Positions 34,861-41,768 of a stretch of DNA of 41,768 bases are shown piece after piece. The position numbers and the translations under genes are program-made. Where the stretch lies: NCBI GenBank assembly GCA_964579675.1, contig CAZOIA010000023.1, positions 1-41,768 of the forward strand. Reading direction: 5' to 3'. Origin of the DNA: CAZOIA01 sp964579675 (GTDB lineage: Bacteria; Planctomycetota; Phycisphaerae; UBA1845; PWPN01). The notes under the pieces are model-generated. The model made no database searches. It worked only from the letters and a program-made list of their open reading frames with translations, and was not told the DNA's origin. Numbering within the stretch: the stretch's first letter is position 1; each line of letters begins with the position of its first letter.

Positions 34861-35880
34861 TCACCGCCCCGCCGGGCCGCGCAATCCGCGAATCACGTCC
34901 TGGACAATCTGCTCGACCGATTGCCGATCCACCCCGGCCGGGAACGGGTCGCACCCGCCGACCGGCTGCTCGGTGAAGCCGAACTCGCTCAGGATGCACT
35001 GGACCGTGCGGCGAACGTCGTCCAGGTTGAACTGCTGGGAAGGCGACAACGGCTGTCGGCCGGCGCCCATGTTGAAGCCCCGCAGACCCACCGCCTGCCG
35101 AACCGCCTCGGGGAAGTCCGCACCGAAGATGATCAGCTTGATCAGATCGAGCAGCTTGTACTGGATCGCCCGGGCTTCAGCGATTCTATTCGCGCGGGCG
35201 AGGTGGTACAGCTTCATCACGACTTCGGGCACGACGCCGCTGATGGCGAGGGTACCTCCGTCCGCCCCCATCAGGACCGCCGGCAGGACGATCTCCTCGC
35301 ACCCGATCAGGAACACGAAGTCCGGGCGGACCGGCGCAATCTCATTCATCATGTTCATGAAACGCGGGAGGTCCCGGCTCGAATCCTTAATCCCGACGAC
35401 ACGCGGGTGCTCCATTGCCAGCCGTTTGATCGTATCGTTGGCGATGTCGTTCGAGAACTGCGGGATGTTGTAGAGCGTCAGGTCGATCGGGCTTTCCCGG
35501 GCAATCTCGCTGAAGTAGGCGTAGACCCCCTCCTGGCTCAGCTTGTAGTAAAAAGGAGCGACGATCGCGACCGCGTCGCAGCCGAGCGAGTGATAGTAGC
35601 CGGCCGCTTCGAGGGTCGTCTTCACGTTGGCCTCAGCAGCACCGGCCAGCACGAACGCCCGCCCCGCAGCCTGCTCGGTCACGATCCGGACAATCGCCTT
35701 ACGCTCGTCGAAACTGAATCGGGTGAACTCTCCCGTACTGCCGTTGGGGTACAGCCCGCTGATCCCGCAGTCGATGAGCCAATCCACAATTCGGCGAAGT
35801 TCCGGCTCGTTGACCCGCCCGCGATCGTCCAGCGGAACCATGTTAGGAGTGAAGACACCGTGCAGTTTCTTCTCGCTCAT
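34861..35880 (-). CDS. DHDPS/NAL-family aldolase with probable encapsulation peptide
   Basis: The ATG at 35880 overlaps the upstream stop by 4 bases; the product is 339 aa against the usual 290-300. Class I aldolase residues are present: Schiff-base Lys165 in VVGIKDSS, Tyr137 in LTLYNIPQF and the pocket NGSTGEF (Ser48-Thr49). GSTGE and YNIP are closer to N-acetylneuraminate or 2-keto-3-deoxy-sugar-acid aldolases than to DapA, and the DapA substrate Arg after YN-x-P is absent. Residues 304-315 form a Gly/Pro linker and 317-333 an amphipathic helix (VDRQSVEQIVQDVIRGL) like microcompartment cargo tags. With the shell gene 2 bases away, it is probably cargo cleaving a keto-acid to pyruvate plus an aldehyde. 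Confidence 0.85.
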   Translation of the reverse strand: MSEKKLHGVFTPNMVPLDDRGRVNEPELRRIVDWLIDCGISGLYPNGSTGEFTRFSFDERKAIVRIVTEQAAGRAFVLAGAAEANVKTTLEAAGYYHSLGCDAVAIVAPFYYKLSQEGVYAYFSEIARESPIDLTLYNIPQFSNDIANDTIKRLAMEHPRVVGIKDSSRDLPRFMNMMNEIAPVRPDFVFLIGCEEIVLPAVLMGADGGTLAISGVVPEVVMKLYHLARANRIAEARAIQYKLLDLIKLIIFGADFPEAVRQAVGLRGFNMGAGRQPLSPSQQFNLDDVRRTVQCILSEFGFTEQPVGGCDPFPAGVDRQSVEQIVQDVIRGLRGPAGR

Positions 35881-37130
35881 GTTCGCTTGATCAAGATAGC
35901 GGTCAGATCATCCAGTTGCGAGCTATTCTCCGCAAAGCGCAGGACGTCCTCGTAGAGCGTCCGGATCAGGTCGGCACAAGGCCGATCGCGCTGTTTCCGG
36001 ATAAGCTCGACGAGCCGCTTCTCCCCATACAGCTCGCCGTCCGGCCGGGCCCACTCGGTAAACCCGTCGGTCAGCAGGACGAAGATGTCACCCCGCTCCA
36101 AATGGATCGGGTCCGCCGGGTCCGCGGTCGCGTCCGGCATGATCCCCATGGGCAGCCCGGTGGCGGAGAACTGCTCGACCTCACCCGTGCCGGCGTGAAA
36201 GAGCAGCAGCGGCCCGTGGCCCGCGCTCACGTAATCGACCCGCGCGGTCCCGGCATCCAGGAGACCGAAGCAGACCGTGACGAAGCGATCGTCCGGCAGG
36301 TCCTCGCAGAGCAGGTTGTTCGCCTTGCCGGCAATGACCGACAACTCGTCGCTGGCCTCGTTGACGGCACGGATCAGGGCCCGGCACTGGGCGATAATCA
36401 ACGCCGGCCCGATGCCGTGCCCGGTCGCGTCGGCGATCATGAAGGCGAGCCGATGATCGTCCACCTCGCGGAAGTCGTAGCAATCACCGCCGGTCTGATC
36501 GGCCGGCTGGTTCCAGCCGGCAATGTCGAATCCCTTGACCTTGGGATTCTCCTTCGGCAACAACTGACGCTGGATGTCGCGGGCGATGTTCAGATCGTGT
36601 TCAAGCCGCTGCTTCACCGCCGCTTCGTCCAGTAGCATTTGCCGCTTGACCGCAATGCCAGTCAGCGAACCCAAGGCACCGGCGAGGGTCTCGTCCCGGG
36701 GCAAGAACGCCCGGTCGAGCTTGTTGAGCACCTGCAGCACCCCGATCACCTCGCCGTCCGGCGTGATCAGCGGCAGAGTCAACATGTTGCGGGTGCGGTA
36801 ACCGGTCCGCTTGTCAATCTCGGGGTTGAAGCGCGGGTCGGCGTAGGCATCGGGCACGACGATGACCGATCGGGTAGTGGCTGCCTCGCCCGCGATGCCG
36901 AGCTTGGCGGAGAAGCGAATTTCGCCTGTGCCGGTCGCGACCTTGCTGTATAGCTCGTCGGTCCGGTGGTCGTAGAGGAAGATCGTAGCCCGCTCACAGC
37001 CCAGGGCGGACCGGCCCGCCTGCTCGATCGTCTGCAGCAGCAGGTCCAGCTCGAAGGTCTCCCCCATCCGCCGGGCGACCTCGACCAGCACCTCCAGATC
37101 GTGGGTGACATCGTGGTTCGGGGCAGACAT
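35877..37130 (-). CDS. GAF-SpoIIE (PP2C/RsbU-type) phosphatase
   Basis: The ATG at 37130 gives 417 aa; a GTG at 37133 directly precedes it. A GAF domain (about 12-160) reads LLLQTIEQAGRSALGCERAT, GIAGEAA and TLPLITPDGEVIGVLQVLNK. The SpoIIE-type PP2C domain (about 195-417) has DIQRQLLPKENPKVKGFDIA, the metal Asp in GGDCYDF, FMIADATGHGIGPAL, VLLTDGFTEWA and the final LDDLTAILI. Such proteins dephosphorylate anti-sigma-factor antagonists in partner-switching. Its start opens the operon with the aldolase (4-base overlap) and shell gene, so GAF ligand sensing may be tied to that pathway. No partner kinase or antagonist gene is in the window. Confidence 0.9.
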   Translation of the reverse strand: MSAPNHDVTHDLEVLVEVARRMGETFELDLLLQTIEQAGRSALGCERATIFLYDHRTDELYSKVATGTGEIRFSAKLGIAGEAATTRSVIVVPDAYADPRFNPEIDKRTGYRTRNMLTLPLITPDGEVIGVLQVLNKLDRAFLPRDETLAGALGSLTGIAVKRQMLLDEAAVKQRLEHDLNIARDIQRQLLPKENPKVKGFDIAGWNQPADQTGGDCYDFREVDDHRLAFMIADATGHGIGPALIIAQCRALIRAVNEASDELSVIAGKANNLLCEDLPDDRFVTVCFGLLDAGTARVDYVSAGHGPLLLFHAGTGEVEQFSATGLPMGIMPDATADPADPIHLERGDIFVLLTDGFTEWARPDGELYGEKRLVELIRKQRDRPCADLIRTLYEDVLRFAENSSQLDDLTAILIKRT

Positions 37131-37268
37131 CACCCGTTAACGCTACACCAAAAGCCGGAAAACGCAAGCGGGTTCCAATCCGCCCGGCCATAATGCCCCC
37201 GGATGTCGACGCGTTTTCAGGAATACGCAGAGTGCGTGTTGCCCGGACTCGGCCCCGACACGGCAATC

Positions 37269-37298
37269 CCCGGTCGCGCCCGGTCCCGCCCGGTCGCG
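37269..37298. repeat. Three tandem 10-bp repeats
   Basis: CCCGGTCGCG, CCCGGTCCCG and CCCGGTCGCG stand in tandem just past the stop of the PEP-CTERM-like gene, in the 172-base space before the SpoIIE gene. The role is unknown; it may be a structured 3' end. Confidence 0.7.
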
Positions 37299-37302
37299 CT
37301 GA

Positions 37303-37908
37303 CTACGCAAGCCGACGCTTCAGTCGGCCGATGAGCCCCAGGCCGATCATGCCTAGCACCACCGCCCCCGGGGCAGGGATGACGTTGACTTGATAAGCGC
37401 TGCCAACGGTGACGTTGGCAACTTCCTCGAAATTGGTGTTGCCGAAAATCGGCTCCACGATGTTCAGCGTGAACGTCTCCAGCAGTGGTGCGCCGGCGCC
37501 GATCGACACGCCGATCGTAACGAAGTCCATGATGCCGATGCCCGTGCCGCTCACCAGGTCAACCGCGAACGTGCCAACGTCGTCCGAGGTGTTGGCGTTG
37601 GCGGCATTGAGCGCCTGGGGCGTCGGATCCAGCACGTCCCCCGCGTCGTCGCTCCAGATCACGCCGTCGAACGACACCGACTCCAGCGTGAAGATATCCG
37701 GCGCGCTGGCCTGGATCATCACCTGCCCGGAAACCAGGCTCTCCGTGGTATCAAGCTCGATGATGACGTCGAAAAACGACCCCGGCATCACCGCAATCGA
37801 GTCGAGGCCGAACTCGTCCGTGATCCTCGCGCTCAGGTCAGCCAGCGCCGTCCGGCCCGGTAACGTCAGCACACCCAAAACGACCGCATACAAGAGTGAC
37901 CTCTTCAT
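37303..37908 (-). CDS. PEP-CTERM-like exported protein
   Basis: The ATG at 37908 follows AAGGAG at 9 bases, giving 201 aa; the frame upstream to 37998 has no such site. A Sec signal (MKRSLLYAVVLGVLTLPG, cut near ALADL) starts it. The middle resembles cohesin-like beta-sandwich exported proteins (FDVIIELDTTESLVSGQVMI). The C-terminus is a sorting tail: VIPAPGAVVLG, a hydrophobic span, and GRLKRRLA. PEP-CTERM tails are processed by exosortases; none is in this window. It lies 92 bases after the dockerin gene on the same strand, so both could be surface partners. Confidence 0.8.
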   Translation of the reverse strand: MKRSLLYAVVLGVLTLPGRTALADLSARITDEFGLDSIAVMPGSFFDVIIELDTTESLVSGQVMIQASAPDIFTLESVSFDGVIWSDDAGDVLDPTPQALNAANANTSDDVGTFAVDLVSGTGIGIMDFVTIGVSIGAGAPLLETFTLNIVEPIFGNTNFEEVANVTVGSAYQVNVIPAPGAVVLGMIGLGLIGRLKRRLA

Positions 37909-38000
37909 CGTTCCGCGCTCCTTATGCTGCACACGCATCCCGTACCGCGCGCGTGTTTCTCCGCAAGTTTTCCTTCCCTCTGCCGCCTGCTCCCACAACG

Positions 38001-41000
38001 CTACGGTGCCGAGTTCCCGTTCAGACTCTTGGTCAGGGCACCGTCGATCAGGTTGATCTTGCCGTCCACGTTCACGTCGTCCCGCAAGTTGGCGGCCTCG
38101 GCCGGCTGGCGGTTACTGCCCTTGACCTTCGCCACGTCAATCAGGTTGGTCGAGCCGTCGCCGTTCGCATCGCCGACGAGGCTGCGAATCTGGCAGTTCG
38201 TGTCGCCGCCGAGCAGGACGCCCGTGCCCGCTTTCGCGAACTTGCCCGCCAGCTCGAACGTGTAACGCTTCTCGTCCGGTAAAACCCCGGCGTTGAAGTT
38301 GATCTGAAGGGTCACGCCGCCGTCCACCAGGGCCACCGAACTCGGCGTGTACGGGTTCGATCCCGAATCGGTCACGACCATGTCGTTGACATCCAGACTT
38401 CCATCCGCCGCTTCGACGGCGTCACCAAAGGTCACCACGATCTGCTGGATCCCATACCGGCGAGGCTCGGAAACCGGGCCGTTGGCACCGGTGTCGGCAT
38501 CCGTCTTGCTGGGATCCAGAGTGATGGCCAGCGGGCCCACCCCGTTGCCGTGCGTTCGGAGACTCCGCCAGGCGGCGGCCGCCGGCCGCTCCGCCACTGT
38601 CACATTGACGGTGATTTCATCCGTGTTCCCGCAGTCGTCGGTCACCTGGATCACGAAACTGTCGGAGGCCGTCTGGCCCGGGTCTGGCTGGTAGCAGATC
38701 CTCACCGTCTCGCCCGTGTTGCCACCGACGAATGACACCGTACCCGTGGCCGGCTCGCCGCCCGTCTTGAGCCCCCACGTCAGCGGATCATTCTCCGCAT
38801 CCGTCGCGCTCAGATCGACGTAGTTCTCGGCATTGGGACAGACGGTGTCCTTGGGGACGGTCGTCGAAATGGAAGCCCCCTGGTCAATCGCGGGGGGAAC
38901 ATTGTCCACCGCCAGAACCGCCGCGTACTTGGACATGCAGTCTGTGCCCTTGAGCCGGTAGTAGTATGTCACGCCGACCGTGACCGTCTCGTCCCGGTAA
39001 CCGGTCCCAGTCACGTCGTCGATCTTGGCAAAACCGGTGTTAGGCCCGTCCGTGCTGCGATAGACCTCGTACGTCCCGCTTGTGGTCCACGACAGGACGA
39101 TGACGGTGTCGCAGACGCTTTCGCCCGCCAGGTCGCAGGCGCAGCCGGTGTAAACCGTGACCGTCGTGAAAGACTCGTCCGTCAGGTCCGGCTCACCGCT
39201 GTTGGGATAAGCTGCCTCCGTGTTGTCGGTCACCTTGAGGCCTATGCTGTTCTCTCCGGTGCTGAAGTACGAGGCAATACCGCCTGCGTCAAGCAGTACC
39301 GTTTCGCCGGATTTATCGAGGTAATCCCATGGCGACCCGCCAAGGTCCCAATCCCAGGACATGATGGTGTCGAAGGGTGGATTCCCGCTCTGGCTTTGCC
39401 CTTCGTCGATATCGTAAGAGTCGGATCCATCCAGCGACAGCGAATCACCCGCACAGAGTGAAACGACATAGGGTCCGCCATCGTCGGCCACCGGCGGGTG
39501 CGGCGGCGTGGTCAGGTCGATGTCAACCATGAACGTATCCGTCACCGGCGTCGGTGTGGTGTCATCCGTGACCCGCAAGGTCACCGGGTACGTGCCGAGA
39601 CTATACGTCGCTGAATCCCACGTGCGGAAGACGACGTCCGGCGTTGGACTGGACTGGTCGTACGTCCCGTCGTCGTCCCAATCCCACTCATATAAGACCA
39701 GGTTCTTACTGTAGTCGGAATGATAAGAGCAGGACGGGTCAAACGTGACGACGATGTCGAGGTACCCGGGGTTCGGCTCGGCCTCGAAGCAGGCCACCGG
39801 CGGCGGTGAGAACACACTCGGGGTGAGAATCAACACGCCAAAGGCCGTCCCCATGTCTTCACGGATGTAACCATCCATCCACCCGGTTCCCCGCCAGTGG
39901 CCGTCGGAGTGCTGATCGGGAATCATGACGCCCACGTAGTCGGCGTACCAGTCGGACGTCCCCGGTGAACCCGGCAACGACGTGATTCCCTGCAGCCTGA
40001 GCCCCTTCATCACGGCATACATGGTGTAGTAGGCCCGGTGGCCGTACCAGTTCTCTTCCCACCGGTCCGATGTTCCATGCCATTTGTTGCCCAGAAATGT
40101 CTTGACCCTGTCCAGGTCCGTCGCATAGGTGCCCGCCCCGAGAAAGCTGTCGTATATCGACTCCCCGACCAGAACCATCCCCACCAGAGACCCGCCGGTC
40201 AGACAGACGTTGTTCGTGTTGTCGTTGGATCTGTACGAAACCCATCCCCTGTTGCTATACGAGGTCTGATAATGAAGATACCCTGCCAGTTGTTCTTTCA
40301 CCCACTCAGGGATGGTGCAGCCGAAGTTCGCCTCCGCGGAATCGAGGCCGATGTAGGCCCATTGACAGGCCGAGTTGTCTCCATAGTTTGCCCCCCAGGC
40401 CGCGTTGTTGGCCGCCGTGTAGTACCATCCGCCCCGCGAGCCCGACCGCGGGAAACTGCTGCCGTCAATCTGGCTCCAGGCATACCAGTCAGCCATGTCT
40501 TGAACAATGTCCGCGTAAGTCCGATTGAGCACGTAGGTGCTGTTGCCCGTGTCGGCGGTGGCATTCGGCGTGCCGCAGCCCGAGATCGCGCCCATCGCCA
40601 CGGCGGTTTCATAGTTGGTGTGCCCGCTGCTGTAGTAGCACTTCAGGCCGAACCCGTTCCCGTCACCAGTGCCGTTTCCGTCATAATCTTCCGGGTGACC
40701 ATGCGTCTGGGCAGTCATGCCGTCAGCGTACATGCGGCTGAGAAGGTAGTTGATGCCCCGTTGCACATCCTCAACGTACGGGTCCTCCGTGGGATACAGC
40801 GGCGCCGCTTCCACGTTCAGGAGGTGCCCCTGGACCTCGAACGCCCATACACATGCGCCCGTCCGGCCAACGTAGTAACCGGAGTCATTCCAATACCCGC
40901 CCGGAACCGATGGAGACCCTACATTGGTTCGAACCATCTGCGTGTGCAGGTACCAGAGTGCCTTGTCGATGGCGATGTTCGCCTTCGACTCGTTGTTATC

Positions 41001-41384
41001 AGGGGCAAGTATGACTTTGTAAGCGTCGGTCTGACCTTCGACCGTCAATTCCGTTATGAACGGGGTATTGATCGCGCCGTTGAACGTGTTGGCCACTTTC
41101 AGGCTGTAGATCCCGTTGGCCGGGACCGAGATGGTGGCGGGCGCCGGCGGCTGACCGTCCTTGAAGTCCCAGGAATAGGAAACGGTGCCGCCACTCCCGT
41201 CGCCATAGATGACCGCGTACAAGTTGACGGATTGCCCGCTGATGGCGGTATGAGGCGAGTTGGGGTCCCCCTGCCACGGAACGCAAACCACCCTGTCCAC
41301 CGCTGCTGGCGCGCCGGAAGCGAGCATGAGCACACCGCTGCATGTCAGGCTAACGATTGCGTACAGCCGGACGCCGCTTCTCAT
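38001..41384 (-). CDS. Large secreted alpha/alpha-toroid, PKD and dockerin protein
   Basis: The ATG at 41384 follows GAGGAGG at 6 bases (1127 aa), and the product then has a clear signal peptide (MRSGVRLYAIVSLTC, cut near GAPAA). After an Ig-like part (about 40-120), residues of about 130-540 form a prenyltransferase/squalene-oxidase-like alpha/alpha toroid (WYLHTQMV, GRTGACVWAF, WGANYGDNSACQWAYIGL). PKD-like domains (about 550-760) contain YEWDWDDDG and DTIMSWDWDLGG. A fibronectin-like domain (YEVYRSTDG, TYYYRLKG) and a cadherin/Big-like domain follow. The end (1071-1123) is a dockerin-type Ca-binding pair, GDANGDGSTNLIDV and DDVNVDGKINLIDG. It is a probable surface polymer-binding protein; no enzymatic residues are assigned. 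Confidence 0.8.
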   Translation of the reverse strand: MRSGVRLYAIVSLTCSGVLMLASGAPAAVDRVVCVPWQGDPNSPHTAISGQSVNLYAVIYGDGSGGTVSYSWDFKDGQPPAPATISVPANGIYSLKVANTFNGAINTPFITELTVEGQTDAYKVILAPDNNESKANIAIDKALWYLHTQMVRTNVGSPSVPGGYWNDSGYYVGRTGACVWAFEVQGHLLNVEAAPLYPTEDPYVEDVQRGINYLLSRMYADGMTAQTHGHPEDYDGNGTGDGNGFGLKCYYSSGHTNYETAVAMGAISGCGTPNATADTGNSTYVLNRTYADIVQDMADWYAWSQIDGSSFPRSGSRGGWYYTAANNAAWGANYGDNSACQWAYIGLDSAEANFGCTIPEWVKEQLAGYLHYQTSYSNRGWVSYRSNDNTNNVCLTGGSLVGMVLVGESIYDSFLGAGTYATDLDRVKTFLGNKWHGTSDRWEENWYGHRAYYTMYAVMKGLRLQGITSLPGSPGTSDWYADYVGVMIPDQHSDGHWRGTGWMDGYIREDMGTAFGVLILTPSVFSPPPVACFEAEPNPGYLDIVVTFDPSCSYHSDYSKNLVLYEWDWDDDGTYDQSSPTPDVVFRTWDSATYSLGTYPVTLRVTDDTTPTPVTDTFMVDIDLTTPPHPPVADDGGPYVVSLCAGDSLSLDGSDSYDIDEGQSQSGNPPFDTIMSWDWDLGGSPWDYLDKSGETVLLDAGGIASYFSTGENSIGLKVTDNTEAAYPNSGEPDLTDESFTTVTVYTGCACDLAGESVCDTVIVLSWTTSGTYEVYRSTDGPNTGFAKIDDVTGTGYRDETVTVGVTYYYRLKGTDCMSKYAAVLAVDNVPPAIDQGASISTTVPKDTVCPNAENYVDLSATDAENDPLTWGLKTGGEPATGTVSFVGGNTGETVRICYQPDPGQTASDSFVIQVTDDCGNTDEITVNVTVAERPAAAAWRSLRTHGNGVGPLAITLDPSKTDADTGANGPVSEPRRYGIQQIVVTFGDAVEAADGSLDVNDMVVTDSGSNPYTPSSVALVDGGVTLQINFNAGVLPDEKRYTFELAGKFAKAGTGVLLGGDTNCQIRSLVGDANGDGSTNLIDVAKVKGSNRQPAEAANLRDDVNVDGKINLIDGALTKSLNGNSAP

Positions 41385-41659
41385 CGCAGTCCTCCTCAAA
41401 CCATCTGATTTCTTCCATGAAACGATCCGTGACGTGAAAAGCACGACTCGCTGACGCGGTCAGATCTCCCGCGATGCAGCGTCCCCCTCAACCTGCCGCA
41501 CGCCCTCCATCTTAACCAGCCTGGCAATTAGTGTCGGCCGCCTCCTCATGCCTGGGAACGGAAGCCATCCCACACATGCTCTCCCGCCGACCCCGGTGTC
41601 AACACAGGCAACGGGCTACGTCGGGACAGCACTGAGCCCCGCAGACCACCATCGATGAC
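41385..41659. other. Long 5' leader of the dockerin protein gene, no gene seen
   Basis: Between the promoter-like element and the start codon I see no convincing ORF, tRNA or known riboswitch core. Its length leaves room for a structured leader. Confidence 0.4.
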
Positions 41660-41688
41660 ATTATCCTGTCGCCGGCCTACCGTGTCAA
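41660..41688 (-). promoter_or_regulatory. Strong sigma70-type promoter upstream of the dockerin protein gene
   Basis: Minus strand TTGACA (41688-41683) and GATAAT (41665-41660) are 17 bases apart. This is the best promoter-like sequence in the window. It would leave a leader of about 270 bases before the start codon at 41384. Confidence 0.6.
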
Positions 41689-41768
41689 GAGAATTCCGCG
41701 GATTCGGTCTCAACAGGGTGCATGACACTTTGGGCGGCTTGTTGGAAGGCGCCGCCCCCAGGTGTTTC

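Noticed and set aside
37131..37170. Promoter-like TTGCGT/TAGCGT before the SpoIIE gene
   Set aside because: Only half of the consensus positions match, so it is not called although the operon must have a promoter near here.
1..41768. CRISPR arrays, IS elements with inverted ends, rRNA genes
   Set aside because: No regularly spaced repeats, complete transposase genes or rRNA sequences were seen on either strand.

Overview
The window looks like a chromosomal segment of a high-GC planctomycete (Planctomycetota, perhaps Phycisphaerae-like). The signs are a dense set of secreted carbohydrate-active enzymes with lipobox, Tat and Sec signals, a PEP-CTERM-type sorting tail, a dockerin-ended PKD protein, a PDZ protein with the usual planctomycete N-terminal repeat, a large serine-recombinase remnant and a microcompartment shell gene. 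The assignment rests on gene content only.

Region 1 (1-14817) is a plant or algal polysaccharide locus. On the + strand it holds a clan GH-A glycosidase (cut by the window edge), a TIM-barrel/GH67-N/DUF4838 fusion, a PcRGLX (PL26-like) rhamnogalacturonan lyase-type protein, a lipoprotein carbohydrate esterase, a Tat-exported Gfo/Idh/MocA oxidoreductase, a PL1 pectate lyase and a membrane acyltransferase of the heparan-glucosaminide N-acetyltransferase type. A BNR sialidase-like protein lies convergent on the - strand. Together they suggest attack on pectin or rhamnogalacturonan. A duplicated tail of the esterase gene flanks the oxidoreductase.

Region 2 (14818-20117) is a recombined island around tRNA-Pro(UGG). 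A 5'-truncated zinc-ribbon gene abuts a 5'-truncated serine recombinase that ends at the 3' end of a tRNA-Pro. Then come a secreted TSP3/transglutaminase/CARDB protein and a HicBA toxin-antitoxin pair, and then a second tRNA-Pro. The two tRNAs lie in a perfect 472-bp direct repeat with an offset of 3240 bp. A third, 12-bp copy of the tRNA 3' end sits beyond hicA.

Region 3 (20118-31647) holds a beta-phosphoglucomutase/GH65 phosphorylase fusion, a two-domain alpha/beta hydrolase whose first domain has Glu in place of the nucleophile Ser, a fragment of a probable alpha/alpha-barrel enzyme, a LOG-family protein, an APH-fold kinase, a PDZ protein and a HDOD-GGDEF regulator.

Region 4 (31892-37130, all - strand) is the most unusual. 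A GAF-SpoIIE phosphatase gene overlaps by 4 bp a DHDPS/NAL-family aldolase gene. The aldolase carries an extra C-terminal tail resembling a microcompartment encapsulation peptide. Two bases later starts a tandem-BMC-domain shell protein, and a beta-galactosidase-like glycosidase follows. This reads as a signalling, cargo and shell operon, possibly an unusual microcompartment for an aldehyde-forming sugar-acid aldolase.

Region 5 (37303-41768) encodes a PEP-CTERM-like exported protein and a large alpha/alpha-toroid, PKD and dockerin surface protein, with a strong promoter-like element far upstream of the latter.
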